Positions 18,946 through 27,526 of a stretch of DNA of 64,000 nt are shown here, piece after piece. The translations under genes and the position numbers were made by a program. Origin of the DNA: Pseudomonas sp. S37 (GTDB taxonomy: Bacteria > Pseudomonadota > Gammaproteobacteria > Pseudomonadales > Pseudomonadaceae); assembly GCF_016658545.1 (NCBI RefSeq), contig NZ_JACVZC010000002.1, forward strand, positions 150,022-214,021. The letters run 5' to 3'. Position 1 is the first letter of the stretch; each line of letters starts with the position of its first letter. The notes beneath the pieces were generated by a model. The model was given only the letters and a program-made list of their open reading frames with translations. It had not been told where the DNA came from and did not search any database.

Positions 18946-20571
18946 CTATTTGTCCACGCTGACGCCGTAGAAGGAGTTCAGCGCGAACGGGCTGATCTTG
19001 AAGTCCTTCACTTTGGCGCTCATGGGCTGGTACACGGTGGAGTGGGCGATCGGGGTGATCGGTACCTGCTCCTTGAGGATGTGCTGTGCCTGCTGGTACA
19101 GCTCGGTGCGCTTGGCCTGGTCGGAAGTGGCCTTGGCCTGCTTGATCAGGTCGTCGTAGGGCTTGAAGCACCACTTGGAGAAGTTGTTGCCGTCGATGGC
19201 ATCGCAACCGTAGAGGGTGCCCAGCCAGTTGTCCGGGTCACCGTTGTCACCGCTCCAGCCGATCAGCATGGCGCCCTGTTCGCCGCCTTTTGAGCGTTTG
19301 ATGTATTCGCCCCATTCGTAGCTGACGATCTTCGCCTTGATGCCGATCTTGGCCCAGTCGGACTGCAGCATTTCGGCCATCAGCTTGGCATTGGGGTTGT
19401 ACGGGCGCTGCACCGGCATGGCCCACAGGGTGATTTCGGTACCGTCCTTGACGCCGGCTTCCTTGAGCAGCTGCTTGGCCTTCTCAGGGTCGAAGGGGGC
19501 GTCCTTGATGCTGTCGTCATAGGACCACTGGGTCGGCGGCATGGCGTTGACCGCCAACTGGCCGGCGCCCTGGTAGACCGACTCGATGATCTTCTTCTTG
19601 TCCACGGCCATGTCCAGCGCCTGGCGCACTTTCAGCTGGGCCATGGGGTTGGGCTCGTTGCTGCCCTTGATCTTGTCCATCACGTTGTAGGCGATGTAGC
19701 CGAGGTTGAAGCCTGCTTGCTGCGGCATCTGCAGGTTCTTGTCGGCCTTCAGCGGCGCGATGTCTGCCGGGCGCGGGAACAGGGTGACCTGGCACTCGTT
19801 CTTCTTCAGCTTCTGCATGCGCACCGAAGCGTCGGTGGTGATGGCGAAGATCAGGTTGTCGATCTTCACGTCAGCCGGTTGCCAGTAGTCTTTGTTGCCC
19901 TTGAAGCGGATCTGCGCGTCCTTCTGGTACTTGCTGAACACGAACGGGCCGGTGCCGATCGGCTTCTGGTTGATGTCGGCTGCCTTGCCATCCTTGAGCA
20001 ACTGGTCGGCGTATTCGGCGGACTGGATCGAGGCAAAGCTCATGGCCAGGTTCTGGATGAACGCGGCGTCGACTTCGTTGAGGGTGAACTTGACCGTGTG
20101 TTCGTCCAGCTTCTCCAGCTTGGCGATGTTCTTGTCCATGCCCATGTCGGTGAAGTACGGGAACTCGGTGGGGTAGGCCTTGCGGAACGGGTGGTCCTTG
20201 TCGAGCATGCGGTTGAAGGTGAACAGCACGTCGTCGGCGTTGAATGCGCGGGTCGGCTTGAAGTAGTCGGTGGTGTGGAACTTTACGCCTTCGCGCAGGT
20301 GGAAGGTGTAGGTCTTGCCGTCGTCGGACACTTCCCATTTGGTCGCCAGGCCCGGGATCACTGCGGTGCCGCCGCGCTCGAACTGGGTCAGGCGGTTGAA
20401 CACGGTCTCGGCAGAGGCGTCGAAGTCGGTGCCGGTGGTGTACTGCCCCGGGTCGAAGCCTGCCGGGCTGCCTTCGGAGCAGAACACCAGGTTGGACGCG
20501 GCAAGGGCCGACGGTGCACCGGTGAGCAAACCTGCACCTAGCAGGAACGGAATGACTGCGTGTTTGAGCAT
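18946..20571 (-). CDS. dppA: Dipeptide-binding periplasmic protein (DppA), first copy of the locus
   Basis: A 541-residue SBP family 5 protein with a signal peptide (MLKHAVIPFLLGAGLLTGAP, cleavage near ALAAS), then NLVFCSEGSPAGFDPGQYTT. The sequence motifs HLREGVKFHTT and GWSGDNGDPDNW are those of DppA. It is the first gene of the locus and has a long untranslated region upstream, so the promoter for the cluster should be in 20590-20860. A GACAACAA motif touches its ribosome-binding site, which suggests Hfq/Crc control. Confidence 0.93.
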   Translation of the reverse strand: MLKHAVIPFLLGAGLLTGAPSALAASNLVFCSEGSPAGFDPGQYTTGTDFDASAETVFNRLTQFERGGTAVIPGLATKWEVSDDGKTYTFHLREGVKFHTTDYFKPTRAFNADDVLFTFNRMLDKDHPFRKAYPTEFPYFTDMGMDKNIAKLEKLDEHTVKFTLNEVDAAFIQNLAMSFASIQSAEYADQLLKDGKAADINQKPIGTGPFVFSKYQKDAQIRFKGNKDYWQPADVKIDNLIFAITTDASVRMQKLKKNECQVTLFPRPADIAPLKADKNLQMPQQAGFNLGYIAYNVMDKIKGSNEPNPMAQLKVRQALDMAVDKKKIIESVYQGAGQLAVNAMPPTQWSYDDSIKDAPFDPEKAKQLLKEAGVKDGTEITLWAMPVQRPYNPNAKLMAEMLQSDWAKIGIKAKIVSYEWGEYIKRSKGGEQGAMLIGWSGDNGDPDNWLGTLYGCDAIDGNNFSKWCFKPYDDLIKQAKATSDQAKRTELYQQAQHILKEQVPITPIAHSTVYQPMSAKVKDFKISPFALNSFYGVSVDK

Positions 20572-20860
20572 GGTGGCCTCATTGTTGTCATTTTTCGGAT
20601 GAGGTGGCCTCGTGAGCCGACCTGCGGATACTTATGCAGGGGATGTTCCCAATGCAATACACACAAGGATAGTTGGCGCCAGAAAAGTGGTACGGTCGTA
20701 CATGGATGTCGCATCGGTGTAACTTTTGGCGAAGTTAAACGTTTGCGCAGGCAAAATGATGGCTTTTTGCTGGATGTTTCGAGGCGGGGATATTTGTAGG
20801 AGGCACCTTGGTGGTGCGTAGGAAAGGTCTGAAAGCACTTGATTTGGCGTTGACGCGGTC
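20572..20860. other. Upstream region of the dpp locus
   Basis: This gap (420 bases with the REPIN after it) holds the dppA leader with its CA motif. It also holds short symmetric sites (TTGGCGCCA near 20671, GTAC-GGTC-GTAC near 20691) that could be operators, and a 23-codon frame on the minus strand that I reject as a gene. The -35/-10 boxes are not convincing. The AT-rich stretch 20720-20780 is unlike the surrounding coding DNA. No gene is seen. Confidence 0.5.
20582..20589 (-). promoter_or_regulatory. CA motif (Hfq/Crc-type) at the dppA ribosome-binding site
   Basis: GACAACAA lies immediately before the GAGG ribosome-binding site of dppA and matches AANAANAA at seven of eight positions. 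Binding here would block initiation directly. Confidence 0.45.
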
Positions 20861-20979
20861 CCTGTAGGAGCGGCCTTGTGTCGCGATGGGCCGCACAGCG
20901 GCCCTGGCAATTTATCAGGTACAGCTGAAATCCCAGGGCTGCTCTGCAGCCCATCGCGACACAAGGCCGCTCCTACAGG
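20861..20979. repeat. REPIN, CTTGTGTCGCGA class
   Basis: CCTGTAGGAGCGGCCTTGTG at 20861 and its inverted copy ending CCGCTCCTACAGG at 20979, with extra GC-rich hairpins inside. It separates the SIMPL gene end (20992) from the dpp upstream region. Confidence 0.85.
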
Positions 20980-20991
20980 TGCTTCGTGGCT

Positions 20992-21708
20992 TTAAGGCAT
21001 CTGCACTTCAATCAACCCATCAGCATTCATGCTGACTTCGCTGGTACCTGCCTCGATATCCGGCGCCGGCGCCGCTTCATCCGCCCCCATGGCCTTCATC
21101 GCCATCGGCGCACTACGCATGTACGGGCGCGGGTAACCGCTGCTGTTCAGGTTCAGGCTGACCACCTTGTAGCCCTTGCCACCCAGCGCCTCGGTGGCCA
21201 GTTGCGCGCGTGCCTTGAAGGCATCCACTGCATCCTTGAGCAGTGCGTCTTCGCTGGACTTGCGCGTGGCGGGGGCGATGGAAAAGTCCATGCCACCCAT
21301 TTTCAGCTCTTGCAGCAGGTCGGCTGTCAACTGCGACAGGGCCGGGAAGTTGGCGCTTTCCAGGCGCAGCTCGGCACGCTCGCGCCAGCCAGTGATCTTC
21401 TGGCCTTTGCTGTCATACACCGGGTAGCTGTTGCGGCTGCCCTGGCTGATCTTCACATCCTTGACCTGGCGCGACTGCTGCACGGCCTTGTTCATGGTTT
21501 CGGTGATCTGCTTGGCAAGCTTGCCCGGGTCGGTGTTCTGCGCTTCGCTGTACAGGGTCACGACCATCAGGTCGCGCGCCACTTCCTTGCTGACTTCGGC
21601 ACGCAGCGATACCTGGTTGTAGCGCGGTTCATCGGCAGCCAGTGCCGGCAGGCTGGCGAGCAGGCCGCAGGACATGATCAGGGCGGCGCCGCGACGTGGG
21701 ATTTGCAT
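20992..21708 (-). CDS. SIMPL-domain (DUF541) periplasmic protein
   Basis: A 238-residue secreted protein with signal peptide MQIPRRGAALIMSCGLLASL, cleavage near PALAAD, and then one SIMPL/DUF541 domain (residues about 30-230; VTLYSEAQNTDPGKLAKQIT, YPVYDSKGQKITGWRE). Family members include E. coli YggE, linked to lowering oxidative stress, but the molecular activity is unknown. It is transcribed away from roxSR and ends at a REPIN. Position beside roxSR and dpp is the same as in P. aeruginosa. Confidence 0.88.
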   Translation of the reverse strand: MQIPRRGAALIMSCGLLASLPALAADEPRYNQVSLRAEVSKEVARDLMVVTLYSEAQNTDPGKLAKQITETMNKAVQQSRQVKDVKISQGSRNSYPVYDSKGQKITGWRERAELRLESANFPALSQLTADLLQELKMGGMDFSIAPATRKSSEDALLKDAVDAFKARAQLATEALGGKGYKVVSLNLNSSGYPRPYMRSAPMAMKAMGADEAAPAPDIEAGTSEVSMNADGLIEVQMP

Positions 21709-21910
21709 GGGTTACTCCTTGGCAATAAAAGGCGTGGGCACTGGTCATCCATGCCACGCATGGCCCATCAGACCGGGAACAGTGTAGTGGGTTCAAAAGT
21801 GCCATCATCACTGTGTGACAAAGTGTGGCGCTTTGCCGCATCGCTGCAGCAGGGCGCCCGGCTTCGGTATACTCCAGCCGATTTTTCTGGAGCACTCATC
21901 AGGAGAGCTC

Positions 21911-23167
21911 ATGCTCGCTGCCGTACAACCGCTGTCCGCTACCCGCCAGAACCTCTGGCGCCTGACCGTCATCCGGGTTCTGGTCCTGGCTGCCCAAGCC
22001 GGCTCGGTGGGCGTTGCCTACTGGACCGAACTGCTGCCGCTGCCCTGGCTGTCGCTGGCAGGCACCTTGGCCTTGTCTTCGCTGCTGTGCGCCTTCACGG
22101 CCCTGCGCCTGCGCCTGTCGGTGCCGGTCACCGAAATGGAATACGCCCTGCAACTGGCCTGCGACCTGCTGATCCACAGTGCCTTGCTGTATTACTCCGG
22201 TGGGTCGACCAACCCGTTCGTGTCGTATTACCTGGTACCGCTGGCGATTGCTGCGGTAACCCTGCCGTGGCTGTATTCGTTGATCCTGTCCGGCATCGCC
22301 CTGACCGCCTACAGCCTGCTGCTGGTGCAGTTCTACCCGCTTGAAGGCCTGCCGATGGCGCGGGACAAGATGCAGGTCTACGGCATGTGGCTGAGTATTG
22401 CCCTGGCTGCAGCGGTGATCACCTTCTTTGCCGCGCGTATGGCCGAAGAGCTGCGCCGCCAGGAGCAACTGCGTTCCGAGCGGCGTGAAGAAAGCCTGCG
22501 CGACGAGCAGTTGCTGGCCGTGGCCACCCAGGCCGCCGGCGCCGCCCATGAACTGGGCACGCCGCTGGCGACCATGAGCGTGCTGATCAACGAAATGCGC
22601 CAGGACCACACCGACCCGCTGCTACAAGAAGACCTGCAGATCCTCCAGGACCAGGTAAAACTGTGCAAAGAGACCCTGCAGCAGTTGGTGCGCGCTGCCG
22701 AAGCCAACCGCCGCCTGGCGGTGGTGGAGCAGGACGTGACCGCCTGGCTGGACGAAGCGCTTAACCGCTGGCACCTGATGCGCCCGGAAGCCAGCTACCG
22801 CTTCCAGCGCCTGCGCGACGGCCAGGTGCCACGCCTGACCCCGCCGCCCGACCTGACCCAGGCGCTGCTGAACCTGTTGAACAATGCAGCCGATGCCTGC
22901 CCCGATGACCTTGAAGTGCGCCTGGACTGGGACGCCCAGGACATCGTCATCAGTATCCGCGACCATGGCCCCGGCGTGCCGCCGGCCATTGCCGAAGCCA
23001 TCGGCAAACCCTTCATTACCACCAAAGGCAAAGGCTTCGGCCTGGGCCTGTTCTTGAGCAAGGCCAGCGTGACCCGTGCGGGCGGTTCGGTGAAACTCTA
23101 TAGTCATGAACAGGGTGGCACCCTGACCGAACTGCGCCTGCCCTATGGCAAGCGAGGAGATGAATGA
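21911..23167 (+). CDS. roxS: Redox-responsive sensor histidine kinase RoxS (RegB/PrrB type)
   Basis: This 418-residue kinase has about six N-terminal membrane helices (residues 15-170), then a dimerisation domain with the phosphorylated His at residue 213 (GAAHELGTPLA) and a HATPase domain (LLNLLNNAADAC, DHGPGVP, GKGFGLGLFLSKA). The start at 21911 follows AGGAG; the upstream frame extension has no binding site. RegB-type kinases sense the quinone pool or respiratory state. In P. putida the pair affects terminal oxidase expression. Its stop overlaps the roxR start (ATGA). Confidence 0.92.
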   Translation: MLAAVQPLSATRQNLWRLTVIRVLVLAAQAGSVGVAYWTELLPLPWLSLAGTLALSSLLCAFTALRLRLSVPVTEMEYALQLACDLLIHSALLYYSGGSTNPFVSYYLVPLAIAAVTLPWLYSLILSGIALTAYSLLLVQFYPLEGLPMARDKMQVYGMWLSIALAAAVITFFAARMAEELRRQEQLRSERREESLRDEQLLAVATQAAGAAHELGTPLATMSVLINEMRQDHTDPLLQEDLQILQDQVKLCKETLQQLVRAAEANRRLAVVEQDVTAWLDEALNRWHLMRPEASYRFQRLRDGQVPRLTPPPDLTQALLNLLNNAADACPDDLEVRLDWDAQDIVISIRDHGPGVPPAIAEAIGKPFITTKGKGFGLGLFLSKASVTRAGGSVKLYSHEQGGTLTELRLPYGKRGDE

Positions 23168-23727
23168 TGAGCGAAGAAAACCAGGTCGAAAGCGAAGAGC
23201 TGCCGCACCTGCTGCTGGTGGATGACGATGCCACCTTTACCCGGGTCATGGCCCGGGCCATGGGCCGCCGCGGATTCCGCGTGAGCACGGCCAGTTCGGC
23301 CGAAGAAGGCTTGATCCTGGCCCAGCAGGACCTGCCGGACTACGCCACGCTGGACCTGAAGATGGATGGCGACTCCGGCCTGGTGCTGCTGCCCAAGCTG
23401 CTGGAGCTGGACCCGGAAATGCGCGTGGTGATCCTGACCGGTTACTCGAGCATTGCCACGGCGGTGGAGGCGGTGAAGCGCGGTGCCTGCAATTACCTGT
23501 GCAAGCCGGCCGATGCTGACGATGTGCTGGCGGCGCTGCTGTCGGAACACACCGACCTGGATACCCTGGTGCCGGAAAACCCGATGTCGGTTGACCGCCT
23601 GCAGTGGGAGCACATCCAGCGCGTGCTCAACGAGCACGAGGGTAATATATCGGCCACCGCCCGGGCGCTGGGCATGCACCGCCGGACCTTGCAGCGCAAA
23701 CTGCAGAAGCGGCCGGTTCGGCGCTGA
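23164..23727 (+). CDS. roxR: Response regulator RoxR (RegA/PrrA type)
   Basis: A 187-residue regulator. The receiver domain has acidic triad residues at 20-22, phospho-acceptor Asp64 (ATLDLKM), Thr at about 91 (ILTGYSS) and Lys at about 114 (NYLCKPAD). The C-terminal Fis-type helix-turn-helix (ISATARALGMHRRTLQRKLQ) binds DNA. Two ATG codons are in tandem at 23164 and 23167; either can be used. Translation is coupled to roxS. A REPIN follows the stop. Confidence 0.92.
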   Translation: MMSEENQVESEELPHLLLVDDDATFTRVMARAMGRRGFRVSTASSAEEGLILAQQDLPDYATLDLKMDGDSGLVLLPKLLELDPEMRVVILTGYSSIATAVEAVKRGACNYLCKPADADDVLAALLSEHTDLDTLVPENPMSVDRLQWEHIQRVLNEHEGNISATARALGMHRRTLQRKLQKRPVRR

Positions 23728-23738
23728 ATCTTAACTGC

Positions 23739-23846
23739 CAGTACCGGCCTCTTCGCGGGTGAACCCGCTCCCACAGGTATTGCACAGGTCCTGAGCCTTG
23801 TGAAGGTACTGTGGGAGCGGGTTCACCCGCGAAGAGGCCGGTACTG
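23739..23846. repeat. REPIN downstream of roxR
   Basis: CAGTACCGGCCTCTTCGCGG and its inverted copy ending GAGGCCGGTACTG form arms with exactly matching ends, separated by about 30 bases. It lies 12 bases after the roxR stop. Confidence 0.88.
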
Positions 23847-23943
23847 ACAGAAATTTCTCCATAACACCCCGCGATCCCCGCAAATCCCGGCTGTTGGCGT
23901 ATCATTAGCCCCCTAACGGCAACCCCTTCAGGATCGCTTGCGC

Positions 23944-24885
23944 ATGCTCGCCCTTCTTATCCAGACGCTGAACATCACGGCACCGGTCTTCGCCATGCTG
24001 TTCATGGGCATACTGCTCAAACGCATCCGCCTGATCGACGACAACTTCAACCGCGTTGCCTCGCAGCTGGTGTTCAACGTGTGCATGCCGGCGCTGTTGT
24101 TCCTTGGCATCTACCATGCTGACCTGGCCGCCGCGGTCAAACCCGGGGTGATCCTCTATTTCATCGTCGCCACCCTGGTCGGCTTTGCCATCGCCTGGGG
24201 CCTGGCCATCTGGCGCAGCCCGCTGGCCGACCGGGGCATCTATACCCAGGGCGCGTTTCGCGGCAACAACGGCGTAATCGGCTTGGCCTTGGCTGCCAGC
24301 CTGTACGGTGACTACGGTATATCCTTGGGGGCGGTGCTCGCCGGCCTGGTCATCCTCATGTACAACTCGCTGTCGGCGGTGGTACTGGCGGTGTACAGCC
24401 CGGACCTCAAGTCCGACCCGTGGAGCATCTGCAAGAGCATCTTCAGCAACCCGCTGATCATCAGCGTGCTGGTGGCCACGCCAATGGCCTACGGCCAGGT
24501 GCCGCTGCCCAACTGGCTGCTGACTTCAGGCGACTACCTGGCGCAGATGACCCTGCCGCTGGCGCTGATCTGCATCGGTGGCACGTTGTCGCTGGCGGCG
24601 CTGCGTGACAGTGGCCGGCTCGCCTTCGATGCCAGCCTGGTGAAGATGGTCTGGTTGCCGCTGGTGGGTACCCTTGGCGCCTGGTTGTGCGGTTTCCGCG
24701 GTGCGGAGCTGGGCATCCTGTTCCTGTACATCGGTAGCCCGACCGCAGCAGCCAGCTATGTGATGGCGCGGGCGGCCAACGGCAACCACCAGCTGGCGGC
24801 GTCGATCATCGTGATTACCACGCTAATGGCGGCGATCACCACCAACATCGGTATTTTCATCTTGCAGTGGGGCGGATGGATCTAG
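23944..24885 (+). CDS. AEC-family (auxin efflux carrier-like) transporter
   Basis: A 313-residue inner-membrane protein with about ten helices in two repeats of five. N-terminal features LNITAPVFAMLFMGILLKRI and the mid-protein GAFRGNNGVIGLALA segment are typical of bacterial AEC permeases, which export or import small organic acids and amino acids. ATG 23944 follows AGGA at ten bases; a TTG two codons earlier is a less likely start. It lies 56 bases upstream of the aromatic amino acid permease, same strand. Substrate unknown. Confidence 0.85.
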   Translation: MLALLIQTLNITAPVFAMLFMGILLKRIRLIDDNFNRVASQLVFNVCMPALLFLGIYHADLAAAVKPGVILYFIVATLVGFAIAWGLAIWRSPLADRGIYTQGAFRGNNGVIGLALAASLYGDYGISLGAVLAGLVILMYNSLSAVVLAVYSPDLKSDPWSICKSIFSNPLIISVLVATPMAYGQVPLPNWLLTSGDYLAQMTLPLALICIGGTLSLAALRDSGRLAFDASLVKMVWLPLVGTLGAWLCGFRGAELGILFLYIGSPTAAASYVMARAANGNHQLAASIIVITTLMAAITTNIGIFILQWGGWI

Positions 24886-24898
24886 ATCCTTGACTGCA

Positions 24899-24915
24899 AA
24901 TAACAGCAACAACAT
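24899..24915 (+). promoter_or_regulatory. Tandem CA motifs (Hfq/Crc-type) in the aroP leader
   Basis: AATAACAG and AACAACAT lie two bases apart, each seven of eight to AANAANAA, about 16 bases before the AAGGA ribosome-binding site. They are in an AT-rich patch between two GC-rich genes. Confidence 0.45.
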
Positions 24916-24941
24916 TGCCTCACTGAGCCAAAGGACACTTC

Positions 24942-26300
24942 ATGCAAGACCAGAGTACGCCCGAGCAGTTACAGCGCGGGCTGAAGAATCGCCATATCCA
25001 GCTGATCGCGCTGGGCGGGGCCATCGGTACCGGGTTGTTCCTGGGCATTGCCCAGACCATCCAGCTGGCCGGCCCCTCCGTGCTGCTGGGCTACGCCATC
25101 GCCGGCCTGATGGCCTTCCTGATCATGCGCCAGCTGGGCGAAATGGTGGTCGAAGAGCCGGTCGCCGGCAGCTTCAGCCACTTTGCCCACCAATACTGGA
25201 GCGAGTTCGCCGGTTTTGTCTCGGGCTGGAACTACTGGGTGGTGTACGTGCTGGTCGGCATGGCCGAACTGACCGCTGTGGGCATCTACGTGCAGTACTG
25301 GTGGCCGGAGTTTCCGACCTGGGCCACGGCGGCGATCTTCTTCGTGGTGATCAACCTGATCAACCTGACCCAGGTGAAGGTCTACGGCGAAATGGAGTTC
25401 TGGTTCGCCCTGGTCAAGGTGGTGGCGATTGTCAGCATGATCGGCTTTGGTGCCTGGCTGCTGAGCAGCGGCCATGGCGGCCCGGATGCCAGCGTGGCCA
25501 ACCTGTGGCAGTACGGCGGCTTCTTCCCTAACGGCGTCAGCGGCCTGGTGATGGCCCTGGCGGTGATCATGTTCTCGTTCGGTGGCCTGGAGCTGGTGGG
25601 CATCACCGCTGCCGAGGCCGACAACCCACGCCAGAGCATCCCCAAGGCCACCAACCAGGTGGTGTACCGCATCCTGATCTTCTACATCGGCGCGCTGGCG
25701 GTACTGCTGTCGTTGTACCCATGGCAGAAGGTGGTACAGGGTGGCAGCCCGTTCGTGATGATCTTCCATGAACTGGACAGCGACCTGGTGGCAACCATCC
25801 TCAACATCGTGGTGCTGACCGCTGCGCTGTCGGTGTACAACAGCTGCGTGTACGCCAACAGCCGCATGCTGTTCGGCCTGGCCAGCCAGGGCGATGCGCC
25901 ACGCCAGTTGCTGAAGGTGAGCCGCAGCGGCGTGCCACTGACCGCGCTGGGTGTGTCTGCGTTCGCCACGGGCCTGTGTGTGGTGATCAACTACCTGATG
26001 CCGGGTGAGGCCTTTGGCCTGTTGATGGCGCTTGCGGTGTCGGCGCTGGTGATCAACTGGGCGAGCATCAGCATTACCCACCTGAAATTCCGCAAGGCCA
26101 AGCTGGCCGCCGGCATTACCCCGTTCTACAAGAGCCTGGGGCACCCGCTGACCAACTACCTGTGCCTGGCCTTTATCGTGCTGATCCTGGTGGTGATGTA
26201 CCTGACCCCGCCGATTCGCATCTCGGTGATGCTGATCCCGGCGTGGATTGCCGTGCTGTGGGTGGCCTTCAAGCTGAAAAAGGCCCGCCAGGCGAAGTAG
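24942..26300 (+). CDS. aroP: Aromatic amino acid permease, AroP type
   Basis: A 452-residue APC/AAT permease with twelve predicted helices. The opening QLQRGLKNRHIQLIALGG and the segments ELVGITAAEADNPRQSIPKA and LSVYNSCVYANSRMLFGLA follow E. coli AroP closely, including the residues of the proton-coupled substrate site. It imports Phe, Tyr or Trp with protons. AAGGA stands six bases before the ATG. Translation may be under Hfq/Crc control through the CA motifs upstream. A REPIN follows the stop. Confidence 0.9.
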   Translation: MQDQSTPEQLQRGLKNRHIQLIALGGAIGTGLFLGIAQTIQLAGPSVLLGYAIAGLMAFLIMRQLGEMVVEEPVAGSFSHFAHQYWSEFAGFVSGWNYWVVYVLVGMAELTAVGIYVQYWWPEFPTWATAAIFFVVINLINLTQVKVYGEMEFWFALVKVVAIVSMIGFGAWLLSSGHGGPDASVANLWQYGGFFPNGVSGLVMALAVIMFSFGGLELVGITAAEADNPRQSIPKATNQVVYRILIFYIGALAVLLSLYPWQKVVQGGSPFVMIFHELDSDLVATILNIVVLTAALSVYNSCVYANSRMLFGLASQGDAPRQLLKVSRSGVPLTALGVSAFATGLCVVINYLMPGEAFGLLMALAVSALVINWASISITHLKFRKAKLAAGITPFYKSLGHPLTNYLCLAFIVLILVVMYLTPPIRISVMLIPAWIAVLWVAFKLKKARQAK

Positions 26301-26310
26301 TAAAGCAGGC

Positions 26311-26408
26311 CCGGCCTCTTCGCGGGTGAACCCGCTCCCACAGGTATTGCACAAGTCCAGAGGGTAGTGCGGTCCCTGTGGGAGCGGGTTTACCCGCGAA
26401 GAGGCCGG
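26311..26408. repeat. REPIN between convergent aroP and the Na/Ca exchanger
   Basis: CCGGCCTCTTCGCGGGTGAA at 26311 with its inverted copy ending GAAGAGGCCGG at 26408, separated by about 30 bases. It lies just after aroP and 15 bases from the convergent gene's stop. Confidence 0.88.
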
Positions 26409-26422
26409 TACAGGCAACTTGT

Positions 26423-27508
26423 CTAGTGCTGCCGCCGCCAAGCGCGCACGGTGGTGTACAGCAACACCATTGCGAGCACCGGCAGCACGTAGAACAGCAT
26501 CAAACGTTCCAGGCGGCCTGCCAGCGGCATGCCCATGGTAAACGCCGCTACGTGCAGCCCGTAGGCCAGGTACAGGCAGAGGAACACCAGGCCTTCGGCC
26601 CGGGTGATCCGGTAACCCGAATAGAACACCGGCAGGCTTAGCACGGCAACGCCGAGCATCACTGGCAGATCGAAAGATAGCGCATTGGGTGAAATCGACA
26701 GCGGCTCGGGGGTGACCAGTGCAGTCAGGCCCAGTACGGCCAGCAAGTTGAACAGGTTGCTGCCGATCACCGTACCCACGGCAATTTCCCGTTCCCCGCG
26801 CAGAGCGGCGATCAGCGCGGCGGCCAGCTCCGGCAGTGACGTGCAGATGGCAACCACCGTCAGGCCGATGATGCGCTCGGACAGGCCCAGGTCGGTGGCC
26901 ACTTCGATGGCGGCCTCCAGCAGCAAGTGGCCCGCCAGGCTCAACAGGCCCAGGCCGAACAGTACCTGCAGCAGCGTGCCAGTCCAGAAACGCCCGGCAC
27001 TGGCCCTTGCAGCATTCGGGGCAGGGTAGGTACGTGCATAGTGGCGCGACTGGTGCCAGAGCATGGCCAGGTAACCGGCCAGGCCAAGCAGCAGCAGTAC
27101 CCCTTCGACCCGGCCCAGGTGGCCGTTGGCGGACAGCGCATAGACCAGCCCGCTGGCGACGATCATCAGCGGTATGTCCAGGCGTACCAGTTGGCGTGAC
27201 ACCCGCAAGGGGATGATCAGTGCGGCCAGGCCGAGAATGACCAGTACGTTGAAGATATTGCTGCCGACCACGCTGCCGACCGCCACATCTGGCGCGCCCT
27301 GGTAGGCGGCTTGCAGGCTCACGGTCAGTTGTGGCGCGGTGCTGCCGAAGGCCACCAGGCTCAGGCCGATGATCAGCGGGCGTACGTGCAGGCGCTGCGC
27401 CAGGCGCAAGGCGGCGCGCACCAGCAGTTCGGCGCCGCCGACCAGCAACAGCAGGGCAATGCCCAGTTGCAGCAGGCTAAAGGTGGGGAGGGTGGCCAGG
27501 TCGAAAAT
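26423..27508 (-). CDS. CaCA-family sodium/calcium exchanger (YrbG-like), probable ATT start
   Basis: This exchanger has two inverted halves, each with an alpha-repeat: LVAFGSTAPQLTVSLQAA near residue 50, and VVAICTSLPELAAALIAA near residue 225. It exchanges Ca2+ for Na+ or H+ in the inner membrane. The ordinary N-terminal helix (FDLATLPTFSLLQLGIALLL) is upstream of the first ATG/GTG/TTG. In that extension the only codon with a ribosome-binding site (AGGAG, seven bases) is ATT at 27508, and an in-frame TGA (the rlpA stop) lies just before it. It is 18 bases downstream of rlpA, so probably in one transcript. Confidence 0.82.
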   Translation of the reverse strand: MFDLATLPTFSLLQLGIALLLLVGGAELLVRAALRLAQRLHVRPLIIGLSLVAFGSTAPQLTVSLQAAYQGAPDVAVGSVVGSNIFNVLVILGLAALIIPLRVSRQLVRLDIPLMIVASGLVYALSANGHLGRVEGVLLLLGLAGYLAMLWHQSRHYARTYPAPNAARASAGRFWTGTLLQVLFGLGLLSLAGHLLLEAAIEVATDLGLSERIIGLTVVAICTSLPELAAALIAALRGEREIAVGTVIGSNLFNLLAVLGLTALVTPEPLSISPNALSFDLPVMLGVAVLSLPVFYSGYRITRAEGLVFLCLYLAYGLHVAAFTMGMPLAGRLERLMLFYVLPVLAMVLLYTTVRAWRRQH

Positions 27509-27526
27509 GGTCGAACTCCTGTCGCG

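Noticed and set aside
20638..20703. 23-codon minus-strand frame (MYDRTTF...) upstream of dppA
   Set aside because: No ribosome-binding site, no tandem copy, and it probably lies in the promoter region of dppA.
21868..21873. TATACT as a -10 box for roxS
   Set aside because: No -35 box at 16-18 bases; TTGCCG lies 29 bases upstream.
23739..23846. Repeats mistaken for a CRISPR array
   Set aside because: Inverted pairs, scattered singly through the window, not direct repeats with regular spacers; they are REPINs.
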